Below are positions 12,304 to 25,445 of a DNA stretch of 64,000 nt, piece by piece. Below the pieces are notes generated by a model. That model had not been told where the DNA came from. It saw only the letters and a list, made by a program, of their open reading frames with translations, and ran no database searches. Within the stretch, counting starts at the first letter, position 1; the number at the start of each line of letters is the position of its first letter. The stretch is from Paracentrotus lividus (Eukaryota; Echinodermata; Echinoidea; Camarodonta; Echinidae): contig CALNVZ010003426.1 in assembly GCA_940671915.1 (NCBI GenBank), positions 40,216,318-40,280,317 of the forward strand, read 5' to 3'. A program made the position numbers and the translations under genes.

Positions 12304-13740
12304 GTAGTTGTCAGGTAGAAATTAAAAAAAAAGGACGCACGCCTCTTGGGTGCAAAAATATTAGATGAACCGCAATTCCTCAGAGTATTAATATTTGTCG
12401 AAGGTTGATTCTTTCTTTATCGGTATACAAGTATCATGACTATGACGGTGGGCCCGCTTTTTTATCCCTGAGACTAAAAAAAAAGGCAAAGTTAGTTTTT
12501 AACACCCCCAATGCCAGTATGGACTACTGCGGAAAAGAATAAACCAAATTACCTTTGAGAGGTCTCTTCTCATTACTTTCAGTAATCGTTTATATCTTGT
12601 GTCTGTTCTGATTTATATATAAAAAAGCTCCCCGACCTGCTTTATTCCCACTCCCTTTCTGCATGTTGCTATCTTCCCCCTCTCTTATTACCATCATCCT
12701 TTAATCCCTTTTCTCTTTCATGTATATTGAATTGGTGCTTTCCCCACCCACATCCTTTGATCCAATTGAAGGTGAAACAAGTGAAGATGTGATTTCCAGT
12801 TGCAAAACAGTGTGGAAAAGTGGTTTTTCTGGTCTGAATAATAAAAGCAGACATGTTAAGAGGTTTTAAAATGGTCATGTAATTCACCTTCACCATGTTC
12901 ACTTGCCACTCCTTCTCCCATTTTCATTGTCCTCGCTTTCTTTTTTTCTTCTTGTGTCCTTCCATTTTCGGTGTTCGCGCTTGCCCCGATCCCTCTATCC
13001 TACGCCAGTGGAAGTATGCTTTTGAAGTGGATGAGATCTAGTTTCAATATTGGCAAATTTATGACGTGACAATCAATTCCAAGTCAGTTCCCGTTATGTA
13101 CAGTCAATGTCAAGAGGAAGTCATGCAAAGGCATCAAAGTTACCCGACAAAGTTCGTCCCGGTCTTTATTTGCAGTAAGTGATGGTCGTTAGTCCAGCTT
13201 TTCTAGTATTCTGTTCATTTCCATGCATGCGTTTTCGTCACCCGTAGCGCACTTTCAGTTTCAGTTTTGCCCCCCCAAAATTGTTATTGATGCCATCATC
13301 ACCGTGAAATGATTGCCCTTTAAGAAATATTTTAAGAATAGTGTTCGAAATTTGCGAGTCAAATTAAGGCTATTTGTTACCAGGGGGATTAAACCTACAT
13401 CATATACCCTCCCCTATCTCATGGTAAACCATTAAGAGCGGGAAGAAAATTAGAACCTAGCAAGAGGTAGGGTTAAAGCGAAAGCATAAATATAGTTTTA
13501 GAGGAACTTTTTTGTATTTTGTGCTATTGTGCTATTGTGCTACTCACTCTTCGTCGTTTTGTGATAGACGAAACAAATAACACATTTTGTTGTAGTTAAC
13601 GGAATTAAAAGAAATCAATACGGCTTTCCCGAGGCTCGATCTATTTTAAATTCGGATGGAACTCCATGTGCGTAAAGAAATTTTGGGCAGTTTAAATATA
13701 AACATTTGAAAATGGGGTGATGGATTTAAGTAAATGATAT
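12304..13740. other. No recognisable gene
   Basis: About 1.4 kb of intergenic-looking sequence with pyrimidine-rich patches near 12640-12980. It lies downstream of the candidate minus-strand exon, so it could be intron. I see no second exon that I can support. Confidence 0.45.
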
Positions 13741-13755
13741 TTAAAAAAAACCTAC

Positions 13756-13923
13756 CCGTTTGACAAAACTGGTATCAGTGATCGGTGAGGAAAAATCTGT
13801 GTCTCCAAGTTCCCATCTCGGTCTCTGTTGGCCATTCCCTCCGGGCCACCTGGGTGAAGCAATGACCAGAACTGCGCTGGTTAGAAACACGGAGACCGTG
13901 AGTACCCAAGTATAGCAGCGCAT
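13756..13923 (-). CDS. Candidate first coding exon of a secreted protein
   Basis: From the ATG at 13923 the frame encodes 56 residues. It opens with MRCYTWVLTVSVFLTS and a hydrophobic run ending AVLVIAS, a typical signal peptide with a plausible cleavage after Ala-Ser near residues 22-23. The mature part is polar (PRWPGGNGQQRPRWELGD, then SFVKR). Immediately after the KR codons lies GTAGGT, a good splice-donor match, in phase 0. Without splicing the frame stops four codons later. The Lys-Arg at the exon edge resembles a prohormone cleavage site, so a peptide-hormone precursor is possible, but I do not recognise the family. No downstream exon is identified. It may instead be chance. Confidence 0.3.
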
Positions 13924-15956
13924 ATTGCTCGTAAAAAGCCCGGAAAATTTCCTCAGAGCCTCGTGCTGGCAAGAATGATCAATCCCAGTATCCGTTCCGT
14001 TTTGTTGTCACAGTTTCCAGCGAATAAAAATATTCTCGAATTAAAAAGGATGTCCGTGGCGTGGTTGGGTCCAAAGTTTTGGATCAGAAAGTTTTGAGCG
14101 TGGCGTCACTTGTTCGTGCTATCCGGTGTTTCAATGTGCACGAGAAAAATAGGCGCTGCATGAACGCCGGCGCACACAATATCGTCTTATCTCTCCTGAA
14201 GGTAACGCGTACACTGAGCGTGTGGAAGTGCGAGCTATCATCACATTCATTCAGTCAGTGGTTTTTCCCAATCACTCCCACCCCAGCTTTGAAAATGATT
14301 TTGTTTTGGTAGGCGCCGTGTAGGGGAATGGTTGAATAGTTCGCTGGTGGTGTAAGCTGGAAATCCACAGCGTTGAATTTCAAGAGACAGGGCTACCGAA
14401 AGTTTTGTGAGGTATGGTATTATAAAAATTCGATTAATATGCAGGCCAACATGATATGAGCATAAAAGAGATTTATTAGCCGGAGTTATTCTTTATTGGT
14501 ATGCTTTGAAACATACAATCGCCAAAACAAAATAATGAAAGACGTATATATTGCACATTTAGCTAAGCCGGCATTTTATGTCCAATATTGCATTCCCTTT
14601 TTGTTAGAAACGTGGTAACAACTTCTTAACGTACTTTAAAATGAACGTGAAGTTTACTGTGCTTTGGCTTTTTAAAAACCCGATTCCCCTAAACCCATTA
14701 TCATCCGTGTTCAAAATGTAAACGATTTCATCCATGTGGCATAAGCCATCCTCATTAATGAAAGGTGCCTCCCTATTGGTCAACTTCGTCATCTCCGTCA
14801 ACGTCCATTGTGTTGTCATGGTGACAGGGAGCTACGTCACCAAAATGAGGCGGGGCTGTTGTAAATTGTCATGGAAGTTTTTTTAACTGAAAGTTTGGAA
14901 GGTGTGGGTGTGTAAGACGATAGATTACGCAGTGGCTTGGTGAAGGTGATTGATTTAGCAGAGCGTGATTGTCGAAAATTAGGATTGACATGAAAAAACA
15001 ACAACCGCATAAAACAATAAAAGGGAATTTAAGGATACATCCGGTTTGTGAATGGACGACGGGATCGAAAGGTATGATTTGTAGGATAACAAATCACAGT
15101 TTACGATTCATTCCTCTCCTTGAGATAAACAATACGCCTATGTAGATAATCAAAAATGTAGAGAATTGCTTTTAACCTTTTAAAAGAAATATGAAGGATT
15201 TTGTTATCATATTAGTTAAATTTGTACCTAGCTTGGTATATTGGTCTTTTTTAAATTTTATTTCTGTAGATTATAATGATTGTATAAAATGGCTAATATT
15301 CATTTGGATGATTCAATACCAATTCAGCTAATATACCTACGATGCCAATCATTCAATTCGAATCAAGAGATCTGTTTCACTCAAGGTCGCACTTAAATTC
15401 CAAGCACATCCCGTATTACTTCACAATAGTGTTTGTTCCTCGCGTATGATCTGACCAATGGGGTGATGTCTCATAAAAGTCTAACCGAAGCCTGCTGAAA
15501 CCTTATTTTCATGATGTTTCCGCTAAAGCTCCTCTAATTTTGGGTAAACCTGTTATGCACTTAAATTATGCTTACATTTCCTAGCAGTTCATTGGGTAAA
15601 TATTTGTACCATATTATTATTCGTCATTGACATTTGTTATTAATAGTTTTATTAAAACTCTCTCTCTCTCTCTAAAAAAAAAAGTTAATATATGAAAAAC
15701 ATGTTCTTTTAAAGGTACGGTATAGTTCCGTATCTTACAACTTTTGAGGTGAAGCTTACTTTGAAACACTGATCACTTAAAAAATGACAATGTGCATGAT
15801 ATTACTACAAAAAAAAGTTTTATATCAAATGTCGGGCCCCGAAGAATTGGCTACATTTTCCTTCTTTTTGTTTTTATATAAAACAAGATGACAGGAACGA
15901 ATGGGGGTAATTTTTTATGATCAAATCTTTGGATATGGCTCTTTTATATATTTTCG
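13924..15956. other. No recognisable gene; possible upstream region
   Basis: If the minus-strand exon ending at 13923 is real, this is its 5' flank. An AT-rich TATA-like stretch lies near 14022-14035. A (CT)n run sits at about 15658-15673. Short frames on both strands have no recognisable domain. Confidence 0.4.
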
Positions 15957-16140
15957 CTAAATAATACTGATAATAATACATTAAATTTATTAAGCGCTTA
16001 ATACATAAGTTTCTAAGCGCTGGAAAAGAAAGAGTATATAGAAGCAAGTTACGTAATACACAATGAACAAAGTAGATTACAAGAATAAAACATGAAATAA
16101 ATACAACATTAAAATACACAATGAATAAACGTCCGAATTA
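15957..16140 (-). mobile_element. L2-type LINE 3' end fragment
   Basis: On the reverse strand the sequence reads as an AT-rich 3' untranslated region, then two AGCGCTT words separated by about 20 nt, then a tail of TAATGTATTATTATC type. Paired AGCGC words before a TAA-rich tail are the hallmark of L2-clade LINE 3' ends in fish and marine invertebrates. No reverse-transcriptase sequence is attached, so this is a 5'-truncated copy or a SINE sharing the tail. Confidence 0.5.
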
Positions 16141-16428
16141 ATACAGGACAATCATGACAATGATGACAAGAAATATAAACAAAGGTGCGTAATTAACAAA
16201 CTAACCAATAATAAATTTGAATATAAATCTACAAAATGATCATTCCGAAGGCTCTTTTTTTTATTTAAAGGAAAAATAACAATGCCAAAAGAGAGCTCAA
16301 AGACAAATTCAAATTTTCACAAACTTCAAAGTGTAAAAAGTGGTGTACGTCATTTGTTTGTTATACAATAAGAGTGTTTCAAAATAGTCAAAGATGATTT
16401 AAATCGTTTAATTTTTTACCGAAACTAC

Positions 16429-16920
16429 ATGTATGATGGCGGTGCCCAAGTCTGCGCACCTAAAATTCGATCTCGATTTTATTACAAAGTAAAATATTAT
16501 TTTGAGAGTCATCAAAGTTATTTCGTTCTTCATATTCTAATGATCAATGAAACGAAAAATTTCAAGAAATTATTTACAAGAACAATGTTTTTTATGATTT
16601 TCAGACGGGCTTGTCATTTTGTGTAGCAAAACTGAATAGTGCCCATGTCTGCGCACTCACTCATTTTGCACACAATTCAAGCGCAGTGAAGTTTCGGACT
16701 TTTCTTTTTTGACAATGATTGAAATTTTCAGGGTAACAAATGAAACTTGCTGAAACTCATCTTTAATCAATTATTTTCCCATTTTTTGGTTTCAAAATGG
16801 ATTGTTGAGGTTACGATTGAAAATTGGCGTCAGTTTGATGTTTTGTTCTATGAAAATCGCGCATTTACGTGGGTGCGCAGACATAGGCACTGCGCAGACT
16901 TGGGGCACCTTACCATACAT
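16429..16920. mobile_element. Non-autonomous transposon, word GTGCCCAAGTCTGCGCAC
   Basis: Imperfect terminal inverted repeats begin ATGTATG and continue into the word. The 18-nt word occurs at 16442 and 16639 on the plus strand and at 16873 and about 16891 on the minus strand. Both minus copies and one plus copy are slightly changed. The 492-bp element has no supported coding frame. Its design matches the elements at 4514, 17094 and 26022, though its word differs. Confidence 0.7.
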
Positions 16921-17093
16921 TTATACTAATCACGCTCATGCCGACTGTGATAATTTACATGTAATCAATGTAGGGATTATCAAGGTGGGTAGTAGAAAAA
17001 CTAATACATCAATTTAAAACAACACCAAACTGAAATGGAAAATGACTTAGACAGATTTCCAGATGGAACTTTAAACATTAAGTATTAAGAAAT

Positions 17094-17741
17094 TATATGG
17101 TGGTGTAACCATAATTCGCGCAGAACCTTAATTCACGCACGACAGATATCTCAAAAAGTAATCAATATCGTGAAAATCTGATAGCACCATCAGAAAGAGG
17201 GACCAAAAATTGCTTAGGATCCAAACTTTCGTCACGGTATGTTGTATCGAATTGTGAGATTATTGACCAAACATCGAAAAATTGCGTGTCCGTTGACAAA
17301 ATTCCGAGTTTTTTGACAAGGGTTTGGAAATCATCATTTTCCAAGTTAATATCATAAAATTATGAGATGATATTAATATCATCTTATTCTATGAAATTTT
17401 GACTTACATTTACTGTTATTCCCTTTCCTTAGACTGATGGAATTTCTTGATAAATCTTTGTCAAACGCTCGTGCGGGAATTAAGGTCACACTGTTTTGTT
17501 GACTTTTTCAGCAGAATGCGCGATCGTTCGATCGACATAGAATTTTGAAATCGCGATATCGTCGAAACCCTTTGACCTAGTTCACTTCTTCGTTCGGCGA
17601 TTCGGAGTTTAGAATTTTGCCGTTTATTTGGTAATCATAGTTTTCTTTGATTTTTTAGTAAAACATGAAATATTGTTGATTAAATGTCGCAATTTTTATA
17701 ATTTTTGAAATTTGCGCGAACTATGGTCTCCCCATCATATA
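17094..17741. mobile_element. Non-autonomous transposon, word ACCATAATTCGCGCA
   Basis: Imperfect inverted ends begin TATATGGTGG on the left and TATATGATGG on the reversed right. The 15-nt word and variants occur at 17108 and 17125 on the plus strand and at 17472 and 17713 on the minus strand. It starts only about 170 bp after the previous iterated-word element. No coding capacity is supported and no target duplication is clear. Confidence 0.65.
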
Positions 17742-19715
17742 TATACTTTTCAGATATTCCTATTTTGGAGCCGGAGATCCGCCATTGTCATCTTGCAGTA
17801 TGACTACGCGTCTTTGGATGCGTTATTTTCTTCGCGCACGCCATCTCCATCTTCAGCGCGCGCGATGATTTTTTTTTAAGGTGAGTTTCACACAATCCGT
17901 CTGCTCATGAACAGTGTTTTTTCCGTCTGTTTCAGAAACGGATTTTGAATAACATCTGTTGTCACACCATGAGTACTGACTAAGAGTGTGACTTCGCCTT
18001 TCAATTTTGAGAGGTTTGCTCTTTTTTGTTATAAAATATATCATTTCATGTTTTATGGCATTCTACCTTATCAATTGTGATTCATGGATTTTACAGATGT
18101 CAAGCAGACATTTTGTTCAATTTTTTTATTGTTGTAAATTTAATTCCTTTCAATCAATGAAAGACGCGTCGTATCACAGTTTTGAGGAGAGAAAACTGAT
18201 TCTATAAGTCCTCAAAAATATGCCTTTGTTTCTACTCGACAATTGGAATTATTTAAATATTTTTATAATTGATACACAATTTTACAAAATTATTATAAAC
18301 ATGGTGTATTAAATTTTGTGACCATAAAGATTTTTTTTTTAATCGATCATGGCTAGCTATTGAGCAGCAATGTGGATTTTTTTAATAAACAACTTTTCAA
18401 TCAATCAATCAATTTCGTAACAATTTCAACGTGTTTCTGATATAGAATTAGGCTGACAAATACTAGTGTCCATCCACCTTAGGTTAGGTGTAAACGTTGA
18501 CTATTCGATAAAGTTTAATTACTACGTTGTCATATCCCATGTCCTGTTCACTTTCATCTGTCAAATGTAGCACGTATCATTCCAGGCTTGCACCTGTAGT
18601 GTGTGAGCATGCTTTGACAACTCGTTTCACCTACCTCTAGACATGAAGAGGTGAGACTTTATTTCCATGTGAAACTACTACCTCTACTATCAAGTCAAGG
18701 GGCTATGTTTCACAACAGATCACAGAACCTGCCACGAAGCAATATCACGTCACTCTCTTTTATCCCCAAATGTGCGTACCTGTCAGGAGAAAATAGACGA
18801 TGAAAATGCATTTCTTTATAAATTTGTTATTGAATCAATAAAATTTACAATATCCAAGCATACATTTATGAAAGATTGGGACAATTAAGAATACAATAAA
18901 ATAAAAATTACATAAAGATGTAAAAGAAAAATGTATATGGCTTTATGAATCATTGCAGCTGTCCACTATTTCAAGGGTTATGTTATGCTTTTTAAAGTAT
19001 ACTAAACAAATCAAATTCAGTTTTAGTAAAACTCATACATACTTTTAGGAAAGTAAATCCCAGCGCCAATCTAACATTCCTAAAGGAGTGGATAGAACGC
19101 CTTTGAACCCCTTTGTACTTATTTCAGAACACTTTTTTTCTGGATTTTTTTGGATTAGGAGGAACAAGTTATGTTTTCCCTTTGACAACACTTTGCAATA
19201 TTTTTTATACTAAAATGATTTCATCTACCATTTACGATTTTAACGATTGTGAAAATTATTTCCCCCACGATTTCAGATACGATGTGACCGATCGATGTTT
19301 GATTCCGATGATGCTTAGTTGATCCTTTGCTTTTTCAACGAATATCTAAATAGTATAGCGTGTCAGCAGGCCTGGGTGTCAGACACGCCAAACCCTCGAG
19401 AAGATCACTGAAGATGATCTCCTCGAATACTATCGGAACTCATTTGACGCATACTCCAATTTTCTATGTTCTTTCCGCTACATGCTATATCTCTTTGTCG
19501 ATCTCCTCTACTCGATGACTTTGTCTTCCATAATAATTGGAGCCTGTCTTTATCCTTCTCCATTAAATCGTTGGGTTTGGTGAAAGCAGCATCCGCTATC
19601 TCACGGCAACGGTTTTCGCGAGAGTACGAATTTCCTTCAAAAATTGTATAATCTTAAAGAGTTTAACAGAAGACACTTGAAGAGCAACTCCATATGATGA
19701 GCATTGTGATAGTCA
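17742..19715. other. No recognisable gene
   Basis: About 2 kb of AT-rich sequence. A region near 18790-18960 resembles a generic A-rich 3' end, but too weakly to assign. Confidence 0.45.
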
Positions 19716-20639
19716 ACCATTGTCACACTGAGGTAGTTCTCAAATCGTCCTTGCCCGTTGCTTAGACCTGGGATACACTGTAAAAAATTGCTGTAGCTTT
19801 TTACAGTAAATTACTGGCAACTATGCTGCACAGTAAATAACAGCATATTTGACGGTAGTTTCCTGTATCTTGTGGGAATTTACAGTAATTGACTGTTGAA
19901 AGTAGCTTACTTTAAGAGAAAATTACAGTAAATTACTGTGCAGCAGAGTTGCCAGTAATTTACTGTACAACACTTCAGTAATTTTTTTTACAGTGTATAG
20001 TTTTAATAACTAATTTAAAAATATATAAAAAGATTTTTAATTCACGTTGAGTTAAAAATAAAAGATTATATGATACAACACATATCTCCTGAAAAATGAA
20101 ATTTACTATAGGCCTACTGAAAAATGTTTTATACCAGATTCAGATTCAGATTTAAATTGAATCATTTCCAACAGAAATAACCTAATACCAACAACTAAAA
20201 CATAATTTTCACTTCTCGAGGATCCATGTTAAGGGTACTGGTGAATTAGTTATAATACATTATTTGTGATTGGATAGGTTTTTATACTTGTTGAATATTG
20301 TCAATTAAAAGGTAAAAATTACATACAATATGGAAAATTGGGTGGAAATTTGGGTGCAGCGGAGGACTTACCCATAACGTCAAGACACAAAAGCTAATTT
20401 TGTAGCTAATTGTAGCTGGGACTCGACTTTTGACATTAGACTTCTTTTTATGTTATTTAAATTGTAATGTTTTTTTTTTTAGATCCTATCTTTTCAACTG
20501 ATGTATAATCCTTCTCTACCAAACCGAGTTCAAAAGACTTGAAAGATTACATATATCTTTTTTTTTTATTTACGAAAATTATATCCCTTTAAGGAACGGG
20601 CAAGGATGTTTTGAGATCTGCCTTAGTGTGACAATGGTA
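19716..20639. mobile_element. Inverted-repeat element hosting a nested MITE
   Basis: A segment at about 19716-19763 (starting ACCATTGTCACACTGAGG) is repeated in reverse at about 20589-20639, with roughly 85% match by eye. The 0.92-kb unit looks like a non-autonomous transposon. A second, TA-flanked MITE lies inside it at 19776-19995, so the outer element is the older. No coding frame is supported. Confidence 0.6.
19776..19995. mobile_element. TA-flanked MITE, ends CACTGTAAAAAA
   Basis: The left end CACTGTAAAAAATT and the right end AATTTTTTTTACAGTG are inverted copies flanked by TA. Internal copies of TTACAGTAAATTACTG and a part near TTGCCAGTAATTTACTG make most of the element self-complementary. 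TA duplication suggests a Tc1/mariner-type origin. It is non-coding and lies inside the larger inverted-repeat element. Confidence 0.8.
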
Positions 20640-23225
20640 TAACCCCAGTCCGATAATACGTGCCTTGAATCACTTTGGGATGGATTGTTTTGTTCTAAAG
20701 CGTGTTACAGCTGTGGATCCAGGATTCGAAAATAGAGGGGGGGGGGGGTGGAAAATTTGAAAATAGGAGGATGTCAATTCTAATTACCGTCAATTTACAT
20801 TTAATGTTCAATGGGCGATGCCCATCGGACCAAAGGGGAATGCTTCCTGCACCTGACCTGTGTTACGTAATAATCAAGGCGTAATCTCAGCAAGTTGAAG
20901 GCAATGATAATATTTATAATAAATTTCATTCCCACAATGGATTATTAAAGCGTGACGATGGCGTCACCACTGATGAAATCAGTGTGCAACATGTGTGAAA
21001 AAACACCATTAATATTAAAGTTATTCAAATTAAATGGTATTATACCTCTCAATCTTGTAGGGGCAGCACGTTTTCACAGTTCGAAATCTCCCTAGTATTG
21101 ATTTTATCTCAACAAAGTATCAGGTATTGTTTAACGCTGATTCACACTCCTCAGAGTATAAGGTATCCGCAAGAAGTTGCGATTAGGAGGGTAGAAAAAA
21201 GATCCACCTCTACCTCTCAGCGACGCAGGTGTAGGGGTATGGACCTGCATAAATGTCGTATTTGAACTTGATAGGTTGTATCAATTGTATATTGTGGGAT
21301 TATGTTTTAATTAGTATTCAGTGATAATGTGTATATCCATGAAAAATAAAATATCATAAATTCTACCAATATTACAATTCACAGATTATTTTGAAAGATA
21401 GCATGGTTTGATATAATACAAAGAAATATGTTTGTATCGCCCCATTAATAAGGTGTTGACTTGGAAAATGTACGATTCACAGATTTTTATAACATTGAAA
21501 GGTCTTAGTATTTGATTCTTCAGTTTCGATTCTCTTGACATTGTCTAAATCATAAAACACTTTTATTGATTTAGGTCATTCTTAAATGAAAATGCAAAAT
21601 CATAGTGAGACCTTTGGACAAGAAAACAGTTGTTAATGGATCATTGAATACATTTATAGATGTTTCCACAGGATGTTTTTGTTATCTCTTTTCGGAATGA
21701 CAACTGTTGCTAAATTATTTTGTAGAAATCGATTTCCGTTGACACGCTACTACTCTGAGAATGAAGGCCAATATTCTGAATAGTCAGTGGCATGTCTCTT
21801 TTTATGTACATCAAATTACTGATATAAGTTGACATAAAAGGAAGCGAGGGAAGTGCGTAATATGACAGTGAACCCTTCCAAATGGGCATGTCCCTGAGTC
21901 AGAACATTATTTCGGAAACTATAGTTACAAGTTATCAATTTTCTTTTAATTTATTCAAAGCTACCTGATTTTTAAGAAAAAAAATGATATGGCCACGTCG
22001 ATCAAAATGAGCGTTATCAAAGATAGTCTTCTGTAAGAATATATTAATACGCGACACCGTTGCGCTGACAGGTGCAACGCTCAACAGTGGTCATTTTTGC
22101 AAATTGGTAAACCACCAGCATCGTCTTCGTTGTCGTATACGGGTCATGACTAACTCTTTGCGACCTCGTTGATGATATGTGTCCAGATGGCTTCAGTTTT
22201 GGCATGAATAGTAAAGTAAAACAATCCTTTAAAATGTAACTCGAGCAGCCTTTGTGTAACCATGCCCAAATCATTTTCCTCAATTTTCCTTTGTACATCT
22301 TGAATTCCTAGGGCAATTAATATACCGTATTTTACCAGATACAGCATCTTTCTGTCATGAATGATTCCCCAAAAGTAAATGTGACGGCGCAGATAGTTGT
22401 CACCTTCGCAATTTATAAGGGTATAGATATGTTTCTAATATAGCCATCAGCGTTGATCGGGATGAAAAAAAAAGCTGCATAAGCTGTTCAGGTACAAAAA
22501 TCATGCAATGTCAAATTGTGGAAACAGGTAAGTCTTTAATGGGATCTCGAAAATATTTACCACTTGATGACCAACAGCATATCTCATAAAACTTTTTTGT
22601 TATCGAAATTATATATTTATATATATTTCTGCCAATTGTACAATATTATAGCAAGGTCAGTCAAGATCCAGGGTAGTGTAATTTGAGATTGTATGAAGCA
22701 AACATAGGTCATTCCAAACCTTGTGATTATACGATGAATGAGAAAGAAGCGCAAAACTGACGTCAAAATGTGAGCATCACGAAGTAAGCATACGCAACGC
22801 AAATGGAACAACGATATTTAATCGTTTTCTTTCTATGGAAGCTACGCCCAGTACTTGCGCAATTCATATGAAAATATTAAAGTGAAATATTCTATAGAAG
22901 GTGGAAGATGAATCAAATGACATCATTTGCCCTCTTTTCTTTGCAGAGATTTTTTTTTTCAATCACCATGATATGATAATTATTCGTGTGTATCTTTATG
23001 ACAAATGTCGTCACTGTGTTCCTTTTTTTATGTCTCTGTAAATTGAAATGAATTTTAACATCGCCTTCAATATTAAAAGTAAATTTTCTTTTTTGGTATT
23101 GATATACATGACAAGGTGTTCGTCATACGGTATAGTCACTATATGACAGACAGTCACATGGTCAATGCATGCTGCCGAATGTAGCACAAGACTAAAAAGT
23201 CTTCGCTAATAGATGTCCATGGTCC
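20640..23225. other. No recognisable gene
   Basis: About 2.6 kb. A G run lies near 20738-20748 and a short hairpin near 20953-20983. Nothing else is supported. Confidence 0.5.
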
Positions 23226-23227
23226 TA

Positions 23228-23783
23228 TACCGAGTGAGTCAAAAAAAAAAATTACACATATTGACTACATTTTGTATGAAAATTAGATTGACTCGTGAAG
23301 TAATGCACGAATGAGTACACGTTAAAGAGTAAATTGCCACTGACAGACCAAAAAAGTCCTCTTAATACTTTTGAAAAGTGATTATTTTGTCTTTGACGTG
23401 TGCTCACTCATGCCTGACTCTACAGATCTATCTCATTTTCATACAAAATGTAGTCAATATGTGAAACAATACCCCTGCCAAGTTATTAAGCGGATGACAT
23501 TTCCGTTAAAAAGTTATGCTATTTTAATCAGGATGAAGTTGCTTTTTTCTAGCTTTTTGTTGTTTTGATTTTACTCCAATTCTGGCACAATTCGAAATTA
23601 ACATGTTTGCAAACAATGCGTCGTGTTCATCCAAGAGTAAAGACATACCACACGAAAATGGTACCGGAAGATGCGGGAGAAGTTACTCTTTCAGAATATG
23701 TAAAATAATTTGGGGTTTATAATTTGGTTTTCTTTTTATTGACATTTTTCTAGGTGTAAAGTTTTTTTTTTACTCACTCGGTA
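23228..23783. mobile_element. Mariner-type MITE, ends TACCGAGTGAGT
   Basis: The left end TACCGAGTGAGTCAAAAAA is mirrored at the right as TTTTTACTCACTCGGTA, and both are flanked by TA. A second inverted pair lies inside: a 28-bp segment at about 23252-23281 containing ATTGACTACATTTTGTATGA recurs reversed at about 23436-23464. Length is 556 bp with no transposase frame. The ends and TA target fit Tc1/mariner. Confidence 0.8.
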
Positions 23784-23785
23784 TA

Positions 23786-25087
23786 GCGACATGCATCATT
23801 ATTTTGAATTTATTATAATTATTTCGATTTGCTGTCTCTATGTGACCATTGGTGGTGCAATCGATTTGTAACCATGGTAGTAACTTGCACTAACTGTAAA
23901 ATATTAATCCTCCTTTTTATGGCTCTGCATTATTAATGAACGCCTTTGTTGTTCTCTAGATCGATATCACTTTGCAATATTGCATTTAATTTTATTTTAA
24001 TAACGTGTTTAAGCATCCGGAAAGACATATTGCCCATTTTCGGAATGAAATAGCAAGCAATTACGCTAATGAAGCTTTTATTATGATTCACTTATGTGAT
24101 GAGGGCATTAAGGTCATTTCCCTCAGAAAATAAATGAATGGTTGTTCAGATTAAAGCTGGTTTCAACTTTTACACTCCTTAGTCTTAATTCTTGTTACTC
24201 TCATGGTTAGTATAAATAATGTATCCATTACAGGCTGGTTACTTATCTGGGTTGTCGTATTTAAAAAATACATGTATATATTTTCAAAAAATGGTAAAAA
24301 AAAAAACATTCCAAATATTGTTAGTCACTTTTTTCTTTTCTCTGAACATTTCAACTTCATAACAGAATTGATTCCATTCAAATCAAAATTAAAAATCACC
24401 CGAAGGTGACATTTCCCTTTTTGCAAGCCAAGTTTTAAGAATACTCTATGAGATGAGATAAACCCACAAATGTGTGAACCACTTACTGCCTGGTTCAAAT
24501 TATTCACAGTATTCCAATGCGAAAGAAATAAGTGCAATTTCATCTTAAAGTTCATCAATTTATAGAGTACATGAAGTATAAAAAGCATTAATGTCCCGCG
24601 GGACTGAAATCATTAAAAGATAATGAAATTTCACTCGTGACAGTTTTTCAAAGTAATTGCATTGTGTCTTTATTCCTCGAAAACTGGCATCATCTTAATA
24701 ACACTCTGCAGTATTCATTTCATTTGTTGAGAGCATTAAGGGCGTTAAGTCTTTGAAAGACATTGGAACAACTACCTTTCTAGCTTTCCACAGACGATGT
24801 GCTTTGATGCAAACAAAAAATGAGATGATCAGGAGTTCTGGGTACCTTAAACAATACAATTATACTTCCTTGTTTCTTTGACATATTGTAACATTAGATT
24901 TAGAAATTGAATCGGACGTTTTCAATCATGGCTGGTAAAGAAAATTTATTTAATTTCAACATGTTGACGTTGTTACTTCCTACACTCGACGCGTATACAG
25001 CACAAAAAACAGGTAAGTTCAAATAAGTACCAGAAGTAAAGTGGTATAAAATCCTTTGTCAAAGAATTTAAAATAATTTTAAACATG
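23786..25087. other. No recognisable gene
   Basis: About 1.3 kb of AT-rich sequence with short frames only. Confidence 0.5.
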
Positions 25088-25218
25088 ATTGTTTTAGTAG
25101 TAGTCGTCGTAGTAGTAGTAGTTGTAGTAGTTGTTGTTGCTACTGATATTATTATCATTATTATAATCATGATAATTATTGCCAAAATTATGATATTCTT
25201 ATCACTTTACATTATTAT

Positions 25219-25257
<39 letters not shown>

Positions 25258-25398
25258 AACGAAGGGACTAAGTCCGCAAAACTGGACCTGCGAAAATCAA
25301 AAATAGGCAAAACATTACGACTAATTTTTTTTGATGATCACCTGCCAGTACGTGAAACATATATAATAATTATATATATACATATATATATATATATA

Positions 25399-25437
<39 letters not shown>

Positions 25438-25445
25438 TATATATT
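25088..25445. repeat. GTA/GTT, ATT and AT microsatellites
   Basis: A (GTA)n/(GTT)n tract at about 25094-25140 is followed by an ATT-like tract at about 25146-25182, (TA)n at about 25225-25256 and (TA)n again at about 25366-25444. Poly-Val, poly-Ile and poly-Thr frames here are artefacts. Confidence 0.95.

Noticed and set aside
14604-14819. 71-residue minus-strand frame as an upstream exon of the candidate secreted protein
   Set aside because: It begins with its own ATG, has no signal peptide or domain, and no splice acceptor/donor pair links it convincingly to 13923.
25085-25306. Poly-Val/Ile and poly-Thr frames
   Set aside because: Translations of GTA, ATT and TA microsatellites.
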